From positions 7,507,116-7,571,115 of the forward strand of contig NC_135164.1 of the NCBI RefSeq assembly GCF_050948215.1: a stretch of 64,000 nucleotides of DNA. Reading direction: 5' to 3'. Source of the DNA: Halictus rubicundus. Its lineage: Eukaryota > Arthropoda > Insecta > Hymenoptera > Halictidae. Position 1 is the stretch's first letter, and each line of letters begins with the position of its first letter. The notes below the pieces were generated by a model. That model saw only the letters and a list, made by a program, of their open reading frames with translations, was not told where the DNA came from and made no database searches. The translations under genes and the position numbers were made by a program. This document shows positions 22,627 to 34,941 of the stretch, one piece after another.

Positions 22627-25600
22627 GTAATGCAACCGTTGTCCACCAACTGGTCCTTCTATCTCTTGATTTCTATCCATCCATTGTCTTCCTTAACTTG
22701 TATCTGCTCCTCGTAACTGTTAATTTGTATCTGTTCCTTGCATCTGTTCCTTGTCTCTCTTCCTTGCATCCGTTCATTTGTATTTGTTTCTTGTATTTGT
22801 TCATTTGTATCTGTTCCTTCTATCTGTTCATTTGCATCTGTCCCTTGTATCTGTTCATTTCTATCTGTTCCTTGTATCTGTTCATTTGTATCCATCCATT
22901 GTCTCTCTTAATTTGTATCTGTTCCTCGTAACTGTTAATTTGTACCTGTTTCTTGTATCTGTTCCTTGTCTCTGTTTGTTTGCATCAGTTTATTTGCATC
23001 TGTTCCTTGCATCTGTTCCTTTGTATCTGTTCCTTCTATCTGTTCATTTGCATCTGTCCCTTGTATCTGTTCATTTCTATCCGTTCCTTGTATCTGTTCA
23101 TTTGTATCCATCCATTGTCTCTCTTAATTTGTACCTGTTCCTCGTAACTGTTAATTTGTACCTGTTTCTTGTATCTGTTCCTTGTCTCTGTTTGTTTGCA
23201 TCAGTTTATTTGCATCTGTTCCTTGCATCTGTTCCTTTGTATCTGTTCCTTCTATCTGTTCATTTGCATCTGTCCCTTGTATCTGTTCATTTCTATCCGT
23301 TCCTTGTATCTGTTCATTTGTATCCATCCATTGTCTCTCTTAATTTGTACCTGTTCCTTGTAACTGTTAATTTGTATCTGTTCATTTGTATCTGTTCCTT
23401 GTCTTTGTTTGTTTGCATCAGTTTATTTGTATCTGTTCCTTGCATCTGTTCCTTTGTATCTGTTCCTTGTATCTGTTCATTTGTATCCATCCATTGTCTC
23501 TCTTAATTTGTACCTGTTTCTTGTATCTGTTCATTTGTATCTGTTCCTTGTCTCTGTTCGTTTGCATCAGTTTATTTGCATCTGTTCCTTGTATCTGTTA
23601 ATTTGTATTCCTCCATTGTCTCTCATAATTTGTATCTGTTCCTTGTAATTGTCAATTTATACCTGTTTCTTGTAATTGTCAATTTATACCTGTTTCTTGT
23701 AATTGTCAATTTATACCTGTTTCTTGTAATTGTCAATTTATACCTGTTCCTTGTCTCTGTTCCTTGCATCCGTTCATTTGTATCTGTTCCTTGTGTCTGT
23801 TCATTTGCATCTGTTCCTTGTCTCTGTTAATTTGTACCGGTTCCTTGTATCCGTTATTTCCAGAGACCGTAACCGTTGCAACAAAAATGAAAAAAGTTAA
23901 AGGTTAACGATTACTGTTCAGTTATCAACTCTGGAATAGCGGAATTAGGATCCCCACGAACTCAGGGATAAAAATGTTCCATCCAAATTATAATTTTCCA
24001 GTATCCGGTTCACGTCATTAGCCATTTCTATTTTTATTATTCTGCGATAAGAGCGTCAATGTCGACCTCAAAGGACCTTCAAAACTATGCTGTCCAATAT
24101 CAATATTGACCTCAAAGTAGGCTCAAAAATATGTTTAAAAAATGCGCAAGAATGTGAACGAATTCAGCCATAGAAAAGTTAAGACGCGTGACACTGCAAT
24201 CTCTGAACCTTTTGCGTTGCTAACAAATTTCGCGATACTGAACGTAAACTATACCAGTAAACTAGTCAACTAAAATACTCTATGATAATATCAAGATTTG
24301 TTTATAAATTCGGACAAATGTCTCCCGTTACAGACCTGGTACCAAAAATTTCAATTCCATTTCTCGCGACGGATGCAGGCAATTTTTATTCCGCGCAAAG
24401 GTCCGCAGTCTAATTAATTACTACCGTGCGCTACGGAAGGTGTAATTGCCTCGTGTTTGTTCAGCATGCCGTGGGCGGAGTAAGATCGTGTTGTTACGAA
24501 TGAAAATATTATTACAGGTTGTACCAGCGCCGCTCTACGTTGCCACCAAATCAGGGTCAACTACACGAGACTGCCGTTCGAAGAATACATGGCGAAGCCG
24601 CTCGGTTCGATTCCGTGGGATGTGCCAGACACGAAATTCTTCGTGAACACGGAGGGCTGTGGCTACCCGCCCCGAGTGAACTGTTCCGACTTCGCGAGGA
24701 AATATGGATTCTCGAACATAGGGAAGATATTCCCCTGCTATTACAGCAGAACGTACCCCGAGACTGTCGTCGCGAGGTATAATTATACTATTCTCCGTAT
24801 TCCCGCAAAAGAACGGGGACACCCGTGCAAAACCGTGTCGTGCCCGATGCTCGTTGCAAACGATACAAAACATGACGTGCCGTTAGAGATTGCGATCTTC
24901 ATCGATCTTGTCTCGTTGCGTTGGAAATTATACTTTAACGGGACATCTCGCCTAGTTGGTTTTTCCGTCCGCGGAACAATGGCTTCCAAAGGACATTGCG
25001 AATAGATAATTCGCTTCGTGTCTCTCGAAAGGTTCTCCGTATTCGTGTTTATCGGTTCAGATCACTTTCACGCTGAGGTCGTGAATCGTGCATGATCAGA
25101 ACGCGTTATTGTTATCAGCATTTGTTTTGCGAGGAGAGTGTAGAATAATTATCAGTGGTGTTGTACTTGGAAATATTGGTTATTAAAAATATTCATTTGA
25201 TAATCTCGAATTTACTTGACAAAAGTCTCACAACGTAAAAATTGATTTTTGAGATCGGTCAAAATATTGTGTCACCCTGACGCGGTGGTCAAAGTGTTTG
25301 TAAACAGTTCTTTCAACTTGCGAATAAATATTTTCTGTCAGAGGTGACAGTGTTTCTTAGAAATTAAAAATATTTTGTGTTCTCTAGGTACTCCTGGGAC
25401 GAGAACTTGAGGCATCTGGTACTAGCATTAGTGGTACCCATAGTTCTCTACGTGGTGTCAGTCGCTGTGCTATGCTATTGGTACTGTCCACCAATGGGCA
25501 AGTCTTGCGGTGGTCCAGGCCGCAATCTCATTGACAAGTACGCCAGGAAGGAAGAGTAAGTAACGTGTATGTATACAGTGCCCAGTGCGGCTAGAAGAAC

Positions 25601-26139
25601 CTCAACACCTTATTACAACTCTATAATTGCTTCGAGGAATTGATATTGGTCCTAAGCGTATGAAAATCAACTATTACCATACTAAGTATTTCAATACTAA
25701 ACCTACCAACCTCTAAAAGTAACACGAAGACCTTACCCTATAGAAATGACAATATCGAAATTATTTAGATGTGCCACAATTTCTATCACAATTTTGAAAA
25801 TCGTGATTCAATTATTAGATTATCTTGCTGGCTCACGACTGAAATTACTATTGCTGTTGAAGGGTCTATTAAATAATCCTGAGCCATGGGCCATGGAAAT
25901 AAAATCAAAACGTTGTACCAATGAATTTGACACAGAAATGATCTACGATACGAACACTTCCGAATTGCATTTGCCAAAGAGTTTGTGCCGCGAGAGATGA
26001 ATATGATTCCTCGAGGCAATGCTTAGCTACGTAGCGGGACGTGGACAACTATTCTGTCTCTCCTATCAAAAGTTTTCTGATGTGCTCGTACAGTATCCTC
26101 GGAGAGGACGAGTTCGAGGAAGACGAAGAAGAATACTGA
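22341..26139 (+). CDS. Gene B: TipE/TEH1-type sodium-channel auxiliary subunit, short form, four exons
   Basis: Exons are 22341-22626, 24518-24776, 25388-25555 and 26094-26139. They join in frame into 252 residues. A cytosolic start precedes a first membrane segment at about 33-56 (FAFLFLIPFVVEPA). The loop carries KNCSWASCREGC, CHQIRVNYTR, EGCGYPPRVNC and FPCYYSR, and a second membrane segment lies at about 192-214. These motifs match Drosophila TipE (NCSWSSCREGC, QIRVNY, KGCGYPP, FPCYYSK) and TEH1. The length fits a short TEH1-like member better than TipE, which has a much longer loop and tail. The protein should tune Para sodium-channel expression and gating in neurons. The ATG at 22341 follows a GTG-ATC and is the first ATG. 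Intron 1 is filled by a minisatellite. The last exon is inferred; without it translation stops at 25557-25559 (238 residues). Confidence 0.88.
22655..23860 (+). repeat. minisatellite with 216-bp higher-order period in gene B intron 1
   Basis: The basic unit is about 27 nt, made of 13- and 14-nt halves of the type TATCTGTTCCTTG and TATCTGTTCATTTG. Larger blocks recur at about 22953, 23169 and 23386, a period of 216-217 bp. Within the blocks the order of variants (CATCAGTTTATTTGCATC, CATCCATTGTCTCTC, CTCGTAACTGTTAATTTG) is kept. The period of nine codons gives a long repetitive plus-strand frame (LYLFLVSVH-like) at 22751-23506, which I regard as a by-product. Confidence 0.92.
24518..24776 (+). 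CDS. Gene B exon 2
   Basis: The acceptor is TATTACAG and the donor is GCGAG before GTATAA. It codes for the loop from the third core cysteine (GCTSAALRCHQ) through EGCGYPPRVNC to FPCYYSRTYPE. The exon ends after two bases of an arginine codon. Confidence 0.88.
25388..25555 (+). CDS. Gene B exon 3
   Basis: The acceptor is TGTTCTCTAG. It codes for RYSWDENLRHL, the second membrane segment and the cytosolic tail to DKYARKE. Its donor GAAGA before GTAAGT is a full consensus match and overlaps an in-frame TAA (25557-25559) that would end the protein if the intron were kept. Confidence 0.85.
26094..26139 (+). CDS. Gene B exon 4, acidic C-terminus
   Basis: After the acceptor CTCGTACAG, preceded by a pyrimidine-rich TCTGTCTCTCCT, the split codon from exon 3 is completed and the frame reads ILGEDEFEEDEEEY followed by TGA. 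The phase match, the strong donor upstream and the compact acidic end support a real terminal exon. No transcript evidence is available to me. Confidence 0.65.
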
Positions 26140-26474
26140 CTGCTACCAAGGGCTCACCCCCCAGCGCGGGAGTGACGCCGAAGAAACTACTGAAAGTCTC
26201 CAGCGTACTTTGCGTTTCAACAAATTAGGCGTTCGTTCGGAAGCAATAGCAGCGTTAAGTGGATTTCGTCAACGAAGAGAAACTCGTTACACCGGAATTA
26301 TTTCGAGTCGGTCTATCTCCAATCATTAGTAACTCAATCGACAGAATTTATCGCTCGATCGGTTGCTTTCGCTGAAAAGAAAACCCGGAATGGTTATGGA
26401 TATTCGCCGTTCCGAAGAAATAGATAAACAGCTTTACGATCTCGTACGGTTTGTTCGATCCTTCACGAAATTAT

Positions 26475-26480
26475 AATAAA
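26475..26480 (+). promoter_or_regulatory. candidate poly-A signal of gene B
   Basis: AATAAA lies 335 bp after the TGA of the inferred last exon. It is a simple motif match, so support is limited. Confidence 0.35.
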
Positions 26481-27369
26481 TTCAGGGCAGTACTGTGTTC
26501 TTAATGACGACAACCCGCTTTCGGAGAGGTCTCCCCGTGCAAATTTACAAACGTGAGCGATTAGGCGAATCGCGAAACTCGTGACGCTTGGTCGTCGTCG
26601 AAAGTGCTAATCCCGTAATCTCTCAAAGTACTTGCTCGTACAAATTAATCAGATGTCTGCGATATTTTTACACCGCGCAACGTGGAACCAAGAAACAGAT
26701 AATCTCGTCGTACAACGATTTTCGGATCGTGGCTTTTTTTAAAAACGAAACGGAAACGCCGCGACAGATTTTTATACGGATTGCAATAAACGTTATTAAT
26801 GGGCCGCGAATCGAACGGGGTGAAAAAGCCAGGGGGAGGGGAGGGGGGGGCGGCTGATTTCAGCGGAGAGAAGCTCGATCATCTACCAGTATTTAAATGT
26901 GGTTCAGAAGTACGATGAAAAACAAGAAGAAAGAGGTGCGCCTTTCGAAAACGTGATAAACGTAAGCGTGTGGAATCAATATTCGTTGAGTGGCACGTTT
27001 TAACGCAGCATTTGTTTCTAATAGGATAAGCGGATCAGCTCGTGTACCGTACTCGTAAGTCGTGCTTAACCAGATTCGGGTAAAAAACTGAAACGACAAG
27101 TAGAAAGCAATTGCATAAACAAGAAAAAAACAACAAAAATGAAAATCAATCAGAAAATCTTGACCCTAACGAAACGTTCGTCGAGATCTCGATGTGGCTT
27201 CGAATTCTACTCGCCGGAGATAATGTTTCTTTGGACTCGTCTCACGAGATCTACGTGCGAAGGAAATTCGGCTCGTCGAGGAAAGCAAGCCGAGTTTCTA
27301 TAGGGGATTTCATAATAAGTGAACCGTTTTTCTCCTTATTTAATAGGTGACGTACACGATGTACGTAAT
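26481..27369. other. gene-free stretch 3' of gene B
   Basis: Short frames only. There is a G-rich tract at about 26830-26851. No feature was recognised. Confidence 0.4.
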
Positions 27370-27618
27370 AGCGGACCTGTTCAACTTCTTCGTCGCGGGC
27401 CACACGGTCCCCACCTGTCAATCTGTCCGTTCCCCCACAGGCTCCTTCTTATGTTATAATGTACGATAGGAATAGGTCCGCGATAGAATTAAATGCCACG
27501 CGCTTATGGCGATACGACCGTGTCAAATAGTGGGGGAACGTCACTTCCCACCATAGCGGAACGAAGAAGTGGGAGAACGGGCCAACTGTGGCCCGCGGGC
27601 CGCGGCTTGGACAGGCCG
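27370..27618. mobile_element. GC-rich inverted-repeat element, hAT-like ends
   Basis: The left arm near 27370-27402 (GACCTGTTCAACTT ... GCGGGCCACA) pairs with the complement of about 27585-27618 (TGTGGCCCGCGGGCCGCGG followed by TTGGACAGGCC). Ends of the type 'GGCCTGTCCAA...GCGGCCCGCGGGCCACA' are common in hAT-type miniature elements. The boundaries are approximate and no 8-bp target duplication was confirmed. Confidence 0.4.
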
Positions 27619-28003
27619 AATTGTTCTACTGCGGTAAAATGTTTTTGTTGGCAGATTCATATGCCTTTCTCTCGTTTATGATATTGAATAATCGAATATT
27701 AGTCGAGAATGTAAAAGTCTATGAAAGAATAGCACTCGGTAAGTTTATGAGCGATGGAAAAAAACACTTATAGTTTGAAAATTTATTGTACGAGAAAGTA
27801 GATTTCCCAAATCATTTCTGACGCGTCGAAAATTAATAACACATACGGAAACGTCATTCGCAAGAAGGTTTCACATATTATGAAACTCTGGCTATAATAC
27901 AGAAGCAACAATCGATTTATCGAGCGTTTCGAAGAGGAATAATCAAATTCCTATGAAGGCTCGTGTCACGCGCATTCAGATGATTTCCATTTTCGCGTTT
28001 TCA

Positions 28004-28048
<45 letters not shown>

Positions 28049-29035
28049 TCTTTGTCTCAAAATCTCGTTGAAAGTCTGACACCACGAGTGCATAAAAGCT
28101 GAAAACATTGAATCTTTGAACACGATTGCAAACCTATATCAAAACCAGCCTGTTTCAATCATTTCTTGAACGAGATATCAATTTGAATTCGTAAGTTTGA
28201 CGTCCGTAATAATTATGTGATAATCTATATATTTTTGATTTGTAATTCTGAGAAAAGTGACGCGATCGCCTCCAGGATCTGTCTTCGCACCAAAAAGAAA
28301 AAAAAAATATAAGATTCGTAGGTTAAGCCTAGAGTGTAAGTTAAGTCTGTGAATATTATCCGATTAATTAATCTTACAGAGATTGATATGAACGGTTATT
28401 ACCAGTTTTTTACGCGGACGCCAATCGCGTCTTTGGCCCTAGTTAAAAAAAGAAAAAACAAGATATTCGCGCGATGCGCAGGTGCACAGGATAATATACA
28501 CGCGTCGTGCGTATGTAGTTTACAGCCGTAGAGATCAGTATTTCAGTTCTGTTTTTCGAAGGGATGAGCGATTTGTTCCATAAGCTACGAAACAACGTGA
28601 CCTAGCGACCATAGTTAGCGAATTGACTAGGCGAAATTACCCGATTGCACTCGAGTATTATAAATCTATATGCATATGATATGTACATACATATATAATT
28701 TGCAGTTGTACAGGCCGTTTCATAAAATACGATTCTATTTAGTTTACATGTCCCTGGACTCTTTAAAATCGGAGGAAGATAATTTCTGATTACCTAGGTG
28801 AATATATAAATAATTTCAATTTCAATTTCTGTTTATCCAACTGTTAAATCGAAGCTTTTGTCAACCAAGAATTTCTGAGGAGGAAAGATTGAAAATGTTT
28901 ATGGATCTATTTATTCCGACTTCTTTTACTGATTTGCTACATTGCAAGGCAAATGAAACTAATATTCCCGTTATTACTGTGCAGCATTCGATTATGAATG
29001 TCTCCATAGTGTCGTCAACGGAGAACAAACATTTT
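27619..29035. other. gene-free stretch with a (CT)n microsatellite
   Basis: A (CT)n tract spans about 28007-28045. No gene-like frame was recognised; the longest is about 80 codons. Confidence 0.45.
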
Positions 29036-29245
29036 GCCGGGGTCATTCGTGACCCGTCGCGGTGGGGATAAGCTCGAGCAACCGTCAATACGTACAATTT
29101 CATGCCGATACAAGACGACGCTTCTTATTTCGAAATAAGAGAATCGCCATCCCCTCTTCTTCTTCTTCGTCCGTAATACGACGAAATCCGGTCCCGAGCC
29201 ATCGCCTTATATCGAAAGAGAACGCAAGAGTCCGAGGGATCAGAA
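29036..29245 (+). repeat. dispersed GCCGGGGTCA repeat, copy 1
   Basis: It begins GCCGGGGTCATTCGTGACCC and contains GTACAATTTCATGCCGATAC, a TTCTTC tract and CCGGTCCCGAGCCATCGCC followed by TTATATCGAAAG. The same order occurs at 44933-45140 and 37999-38178, and in reverse at 34942-35190. It looks like a family of small non-autonomous elements. Confidence 0.7.
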
Positions 29246-30049
29246 CAAATTAAAAGACAAATTGTTCGTGAAAAAATACGTACCAACATCACATTGAAAT
29301 AACATCGGAAGAATTGTAACAAAAATTCTCGTGTGAAACGTCCTGTGCAAATCGCGTTTGAAGTTCGAGGATACGTTGCAAAAGTTAAACATTGCGAGAC
29401 GGAATATCGATTTGTTGGAGAGTACTTATCAAGTTGAGTAGTTCTATGCGTTGCTAAATGATTACATTTATATTGAATCGTTGAGAATCTGATGAGTTTA
29501 AACGATCAGTGAATGTTGCGCGGAATCGGCGCGGTTCGCCCGGTTGTTTCGAAGCGTACGGAAACTACGTCGCGACCCGGTACATCTAGAATGGTTGTGA
29601 ATCCTTACTCGGCCTTACTCAAGGCGTCCATCGAGTTGGACTAATTACCTTCCTCGCCGGGAAGGGATTTCCAGCTGGGGCCTGCGTGTCGGCACTCATT
29701 CCCCACTCGAAGCTTGCTAATCGATTTTCCGTTGGCGTGCGCGCAATCGAACGATCGAGCGCGACTTCTTCGGCGATCTCTCTCGCGCCTTCTGTCACGT
29801 GGCACCTTTGCTCAAAACGCTCGACCCACGGGACGATCAGGCGCGATTCAACATTTTCATACTAAACGGAAACGGAACGGATGGTACACGCGTCGGACGA
29901 GGTTCAAGCCAAGCAACGTGTAATTTCACGCGAGACTCTGTCGGGTGATCGAATGTGAACTTTCGAATCGGTGACTATCGCTGGTTGCTATTAGGATAGG
30001 CTCGCATTATACACGTCCTCGTTTAATTAATCAACCGTCAGTTACACGA
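29246..30049. other. gene-free stretch
   Basis: A CpG-richer patch at 29.5-29.95 kb holds short frames (69 codons at most) with no recognised domain. Confidence 0.4.
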
Positions 30050-30392
30050 GACTGCGGATCTTTGTGCGAAAGACAAACGATTTTTTTTAAATTGAAAATA
30101 ATATATAGGTATGTTCAAATTCTCCGAATATTTTTCTTGTTTAATGCTGGAACCACCGAACCCGTCGAAATGGCGGATTTTGAATTCTTTATTTCGCAAG
30201 CTTTAAGATTGTAAAGATCGTTTTGTGGACTTGTTCGTTCGAACGTACTATGTGCAAATAATCGAGCAACGACTCGATAAATGTGGTCCTGCTAATTTTC
30301 AAAGGCAATACAAATTAGTCACTTTTCGTGCTCGGCTGTTCTAGTGTTTTCCATCCGGCCATTGTTATTGTGATTGCATAAAATCTGCAGTC
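30050..30392. mobile_element. GACTGCGG-ended miniature element, copy 1
   Basis: The left end GACTGCGGATCTTTGTGCG pairs with the right end TTGCATAAAATCTGCAGTCC. The same ends bound the element at 54551-54717, and single ends occur at several other places in the window. No coding capacity. The boundaries are approximate. Confidence 0.5.
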
Positions 30393-31643
30393 CACTGACG
30401 ATCGTCACAGGCATCTGTATTTGCAATAACATGCTTGAATAACGTTCTCGTGATCATTTGTTATTTTTGTTTGTTTTTCGCGTTATTGTCAATCGCCAAG
30501 CATGACTGACTGGTGCTGCCATGTTTTTTAAGAATACCTTCAGCCAATGAGTGTTACCGAGTAAAAGTTTTTTAAAACGTAAATAACTAGTTAAACGTGT
30601 ACAGTAAGAGGTACGTTGTTCTACGCTAATCGGAGTATAAACCAATAAAATGAGGAATCACCGATGAAAAATTGATATTAACTGTTGGTATGGACGTTAT
30701 TCTAATTAACGATGTCGTTCAACGTTTTATCAGCACGTGCTTGTGAAAATAAAGATTTCGTACGTTTAAGTCTGTCTAGAAAATAAATATGTAACGTGAT
30801 ATAGGATGTATTAATAATTCTAAAATACACTATCGACCAAAAGTATGACGCCAAGTCTCTACACCGATAAAGGGGGAAGACAGTAATCCACGGAAATAGT
30901 GTTGAATGTTACACGCCGAAATTAAATGCATGCGAACGAGTGCATTTGTCGAGTCTGTTATCGTTTATGAGCATTCTTTTACACTGCCGTTAACAGTTCG
31001 GACATCGCGGACGCTGTTATGAGTCCAAACGAAATGTCACTTAAATCAGACCGTGTGCATATAATTTCACGCAACGCCAAATCAGTTGAACTGCCATTAT
31101 TTTGCGGCGAGTTCCGGCACATATCGAGCATGGTCAACAATAAATGTTCAGCTTTGAATTCCATCTCGCTCGAACAGAAAATGGACCGTGCATCTCGAAA
31201 TCCGAAAATAGTCACTGTATCAAATTACAAAATCGTAGCAAACGAAGAGTAAATTTTACACTGTGAAAACAACTTTTACAACAGAAAAGTGATCTGCGAA
31301 TGTTGCTTGTGGACGTTGGTCTCGTACCTTTGGCTGCCAGTGTACACGGAATACGCTAGATTAGATATAAAAAGCATACAATGAAGCGAGACATAAAGTG
31401 AGCCTATCGTTATACCAACGCAGTGAAAGCAAGAAATTTAATGTTCGATAGAATCGATCGTAATGCTTCGATACACGTGAAAGAGATGCGCACGATACTT
31501 GCGACACAGTTGTCTCCATTACCTTGGGGTATATCTCTCGAGGAGCCCGATTGCGGAGAAGTGTAACCGAGATTAGATATGCCAGCGAAACAATACCAAA
31601 ACTTTCTTGTCTTTAATTGTTTCTTCGTGAAGCGTCTACCATT
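30393..31643. other. gene-free stretch
   Basis: No recognised gene. Two opposing frames of about 78 codons at 30979-31252 overlap each other and show no motif. Confidence 0.4.
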
Positions 31644-31985
31644 ACATTCGTGACATTTTTCCGATTAAAACAAGACCAAACACGATACAATTCGGACGAT
31701 ACTCGCTTGTTCAATTCGCAATTTAGTAGAGCCTCGATTATGCGAACGGATGATATGTGAATTTTTCATTATCCAAGTACGTGCGTGTATTCCATGTAAA
31801 CAAATCAAACTAAAGCGACTGATACACAACGCGATTTATTGTACTACGTAACTGCTCTACTAACGCTCGTGTTCTATAGTTCGCATAATCGAGGTGTCAC
31901 TGTATCGTGAATTAAAGAAGTAAATACGACTCGAATTGTGTCGTGTTTGGAGTCGTTTCAATCAGGAAAATGTCGCAAATATGTC
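31644..31985. mobile_element. composite of one inverted-repeat element inside another
   Basis: Outer arms of about 75 bp (31644-31719 and 31910-31985) are inverted copies of each other and contain GACATTTTTCCGATTAAAAC and CAAACACGATACAATTCG. Relatives of the outer arm occur inside the CAGTAAAGTC elements and at 56813-56895. Between them lies a second element, about 31724-31904, with its own ends CCTCGATTATGCGAAC and GTTCGCATAATCGAGG. The order suggests that the inner element inserted into the loop of the outer one. Confidence 0.65.
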
Positions 31986-34289
31986 GGTAAAAGTTTGATG
32001 AGGAATCACGAGAACGAAAAAAGTTTTATATTCCCACGCTGGTTCCGATGTTTCGTTTGCTCGTGATACTTCTCCACTTTCGAAGCTGGCTGCAAGAGAA
32101 CGGGGAATGCAGTTTGTACACAGATTTTGGTCCCGAGTTTTTCGCAAGTATCGAGACATTACCGTTGTTTTGCACGGTATGTAGGCCGAGCACTGTGTCA
32201 GTGCACTTGAACAACGCGTTCCGGAGAATCGCACAGGAAGCCCATGAAGCGTCACGCGGACAATCCTGAACAAAACAAAAAAAAAAAAAACTGATGGTGG
32301 CCTGGTCCGTCTGCACGCATTCCCATATCTCTCATATCAAGTCGGTTTAGTGCCAATTCGTTAGCCGATTAGCGCCTCGCGAGCGATCATCGAGTCCAAA
32401 ACGCCATGCGTTTCGAATCATCGGTCGCGTGAGAAGACGTCGATGCGATTAGATAGACCCATTATAAAATTTTAGGTCCGTCGATCGTAGAATCGATCGC
32501 TGGGAAATTTGATTCGTCGGAACGTGGAAACGCCAATAAACAAAAGAAAAAAAAAAAGAGAAGAAAAACGCGATGAATTTTGATCGTAACGTACTATAAA
32601 CGACGCCCGAAAAGAAAATGGAATAATGCGTACGGTTAACAGACTAGAAAAAGCGGCGACTAGTGTAAAGTCTATTTCTATCGATACTTATGTATAATAA
32701 CGCTCTATCGCATGTTACTTGATTAATCTAACGGTACCTGCACTTATTATAGATAAGCTCCGCTACGTCGATTCCCCTTCGATCTCATCTTCATTTTACA
32801 CTACGACCCCCCCATCACATCGAGAAACCGTACCAAACACGGTTTCTTATTCGACCACTATACCCCATTCGTCTCTTCTCTGTCTCTGTCTTGCCTCCTT
32901 TTTTATTTTCTAGATAGCCGAAGATAAAAGTAAAAGACACTGTTCGAGAACGCTTCCCAGGAAAACTCTTTGTTCACGAATTTTAAAAAACCTTGTCGAA
33001 GGAAACGTATGTCCGTTGCTTCGTGCGTATTATTAAGTCTTGAATACTATACATAAACATATTATATAGTAACGTACTCGTTTTGCGATACTAACGGACT
33101 ATTGTAAATAAAACATTATACGGTTCCGTTTGAAATATATAGAAATATGTTTTCTGTTCAACGTGTTCGATCTTTACCCCTGTTCTACAATTTTTTAACC
33201 ATTTTTTCGTTCATTCCGATGAACGATATCGATGAATTTTTCTGTTCAGTTGATGGGAGAGTATAGTGCTGCACAAAGGTATTTGGCACAGTTTTTACAT
33301 TATACTGTATGACTGTGAAAGAAGTTTGAGATTAAACGTTTGATCTTCAAAATATCTATGTCGTATATATTCAAGCATATTTTACAATGAAAAACAGTAA
33401 AAATATCTTCTTTGAGGATTTTTTAAAAGAAGGAAAATATTGACGAAAATAAAACCGCTCATAAAGAATTAAAAAGACTTATTTTGTTGTTAGCCCTTTC
33501 CGGTTAATAATTTATTGGAAATACGTCGAGTTCTGTTTTCGAGTCGTGTTTTCTTTTGTGTGGGCTATATTAAATACTCGGCAACAGGTATAGTATTTGT
33601 TGGCACCGGTGAATTTTAATCGTTAGTTCGACAATTATCTTATTCTCGATTTTTACGTTATATTGTCACAGAGATACTGCCCTTAAATTTTCTGCTACCT
33701 GTTGCCCGAATTCTCTTTATTTCTACTATATTTCCGATGACAATGCTTTTGCATGCACCAAAATGATGCAACAATCACTCTAAGTTACCGTTCGACGTTC
33801 TCTCTTAAATTAACGAATTTTCATTTTAAAACAAGTGCATTATTTAACTCTAGAATGATTACGTGGATGGCAACTGTATCCTTTGAAATCACAGAACACT
33901 TTCAAATAAACAATGCGACACCGAACGTTAATAATTTCTGTTATTAAAGTTTTTATTTAAAAGTTCAATGTTTTTATTTATTTTCCTTTGTGAAGACTTT
34001 CACAGACAGAAGGGTAAAGAGGTAAAAGAATATAAACATTATTAACTTCGTTGTAAAAACTACAACGGACGTGACTACTCCGAGGTTAAAAGTATTGTGC
34101 AACATGTTGTAATTTTTCTGCTGTAAAATCTTTAAAAATAATAGCTTCTCTCCCAGAGGTCGTTTTCAGTAATTCGTAGCTTCCGCTAATTATTAATCGT
34201 GTTTCACTAATCTAGATATGATAAAAACAGTAATCTATATTCAATCAAGGCGTTTTTCAAAATTAACATTTTTTTGGTTAACCCTTCGT
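31986..34289. other. gene-free stretch
   Basis: Short opposing frames near 31962-32316 are not recognised. At 32.7-32.9 kb there is a pyrimidine-rich tract. Most of the rest is AT-rich. Confidence 0.4.
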
Positions 34290-34450
34290 TATCTAGAAAA
34301 TTGAGTTTGGCAATTCGGATGTTGAATAGGAATAGACGTCTGACCATGACCAACCAATTCTACTTCTTGCGAATGCTAGGACCCGCGAATCCGTCCGACC
34401 CTTAGGCTAATTTTCTCGAAAACGGTTCCTCAACCGAACAAATTTTATTC
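34290..34450. mobile_element. fragment of the TACAGGGTG foldback family
   Basis: It shares CGTCTGACCATGACCAACCA, ATTCTACTTCTTGCGAATG and TTTTCTCGAAAACG with the centre of the elements at 11854, 49074 and 51534. It lacks the long terminal arms. Confidence 0.5.
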
Positions 34451-34941
34451 GTTTTTCAAATTATTCTGAGAATCTAAATTATTCAGTCCTGAGACACGCT
34501 GTCTATTATTTAGTAAAATAGACTTTGTTACATTTCAAAAAAACTTCAGGTCCGTCAATTCCCGCTATATACAGTGATCGGAACTAATATTTGGACACTT
34601 TCTACAATAGAATAAACAATTTAAAGAAAATTCCAATTCGTCGGCTTCATAAAGAAAATTATTATAGTTACTTTTCACAATTTTTTTAGCGTATGCAGAC
34701 CACTTTCATAACATCCGTACAGTCAAGTTACATTCTAAACATTTCATCAAAATCGGAAATCAAGCTACATTCTAAATATTTCATCAAAGACGACTGACAA
34801 GGGAAGATATGAGAATTTATAAATTTATTATTGTTGGAGATCGGGCATTATGAAAATTCGTGAATAGATAAATTATAAAATGCAACTAACACAATCTACT
34901 AATTGTCCTAACTCCTTCACCCTCGGACTCTTGCGAGATCT
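34451..34941. other. gene-free AT-rich stretch
   Basis: It contains an internal duplicate of about 38 bp: 'CAAGTTACATTCTAAACATT' near 34725 and 'CAAGCTACATTCTAAATATT' near 34763. Nothing else was recognised. Confidence 0.4.

Noticed and set aside
22751..23506. 251-codon plus-strand frame of LYLFLVSVH-type repeats
   Set aside because: It is an in-frame reading of the 27-nt minisatellite inside intron 1 of gene B; the period is a multiple of three, so open frames appear automatically.
28007..28045. Direct repeats that could suggest a CRISPR array
   Set aside because: It is a plain (CT)n microsatellite. None of the tandem arrays in the window has regular spacers, and the genome is eukaryotic.
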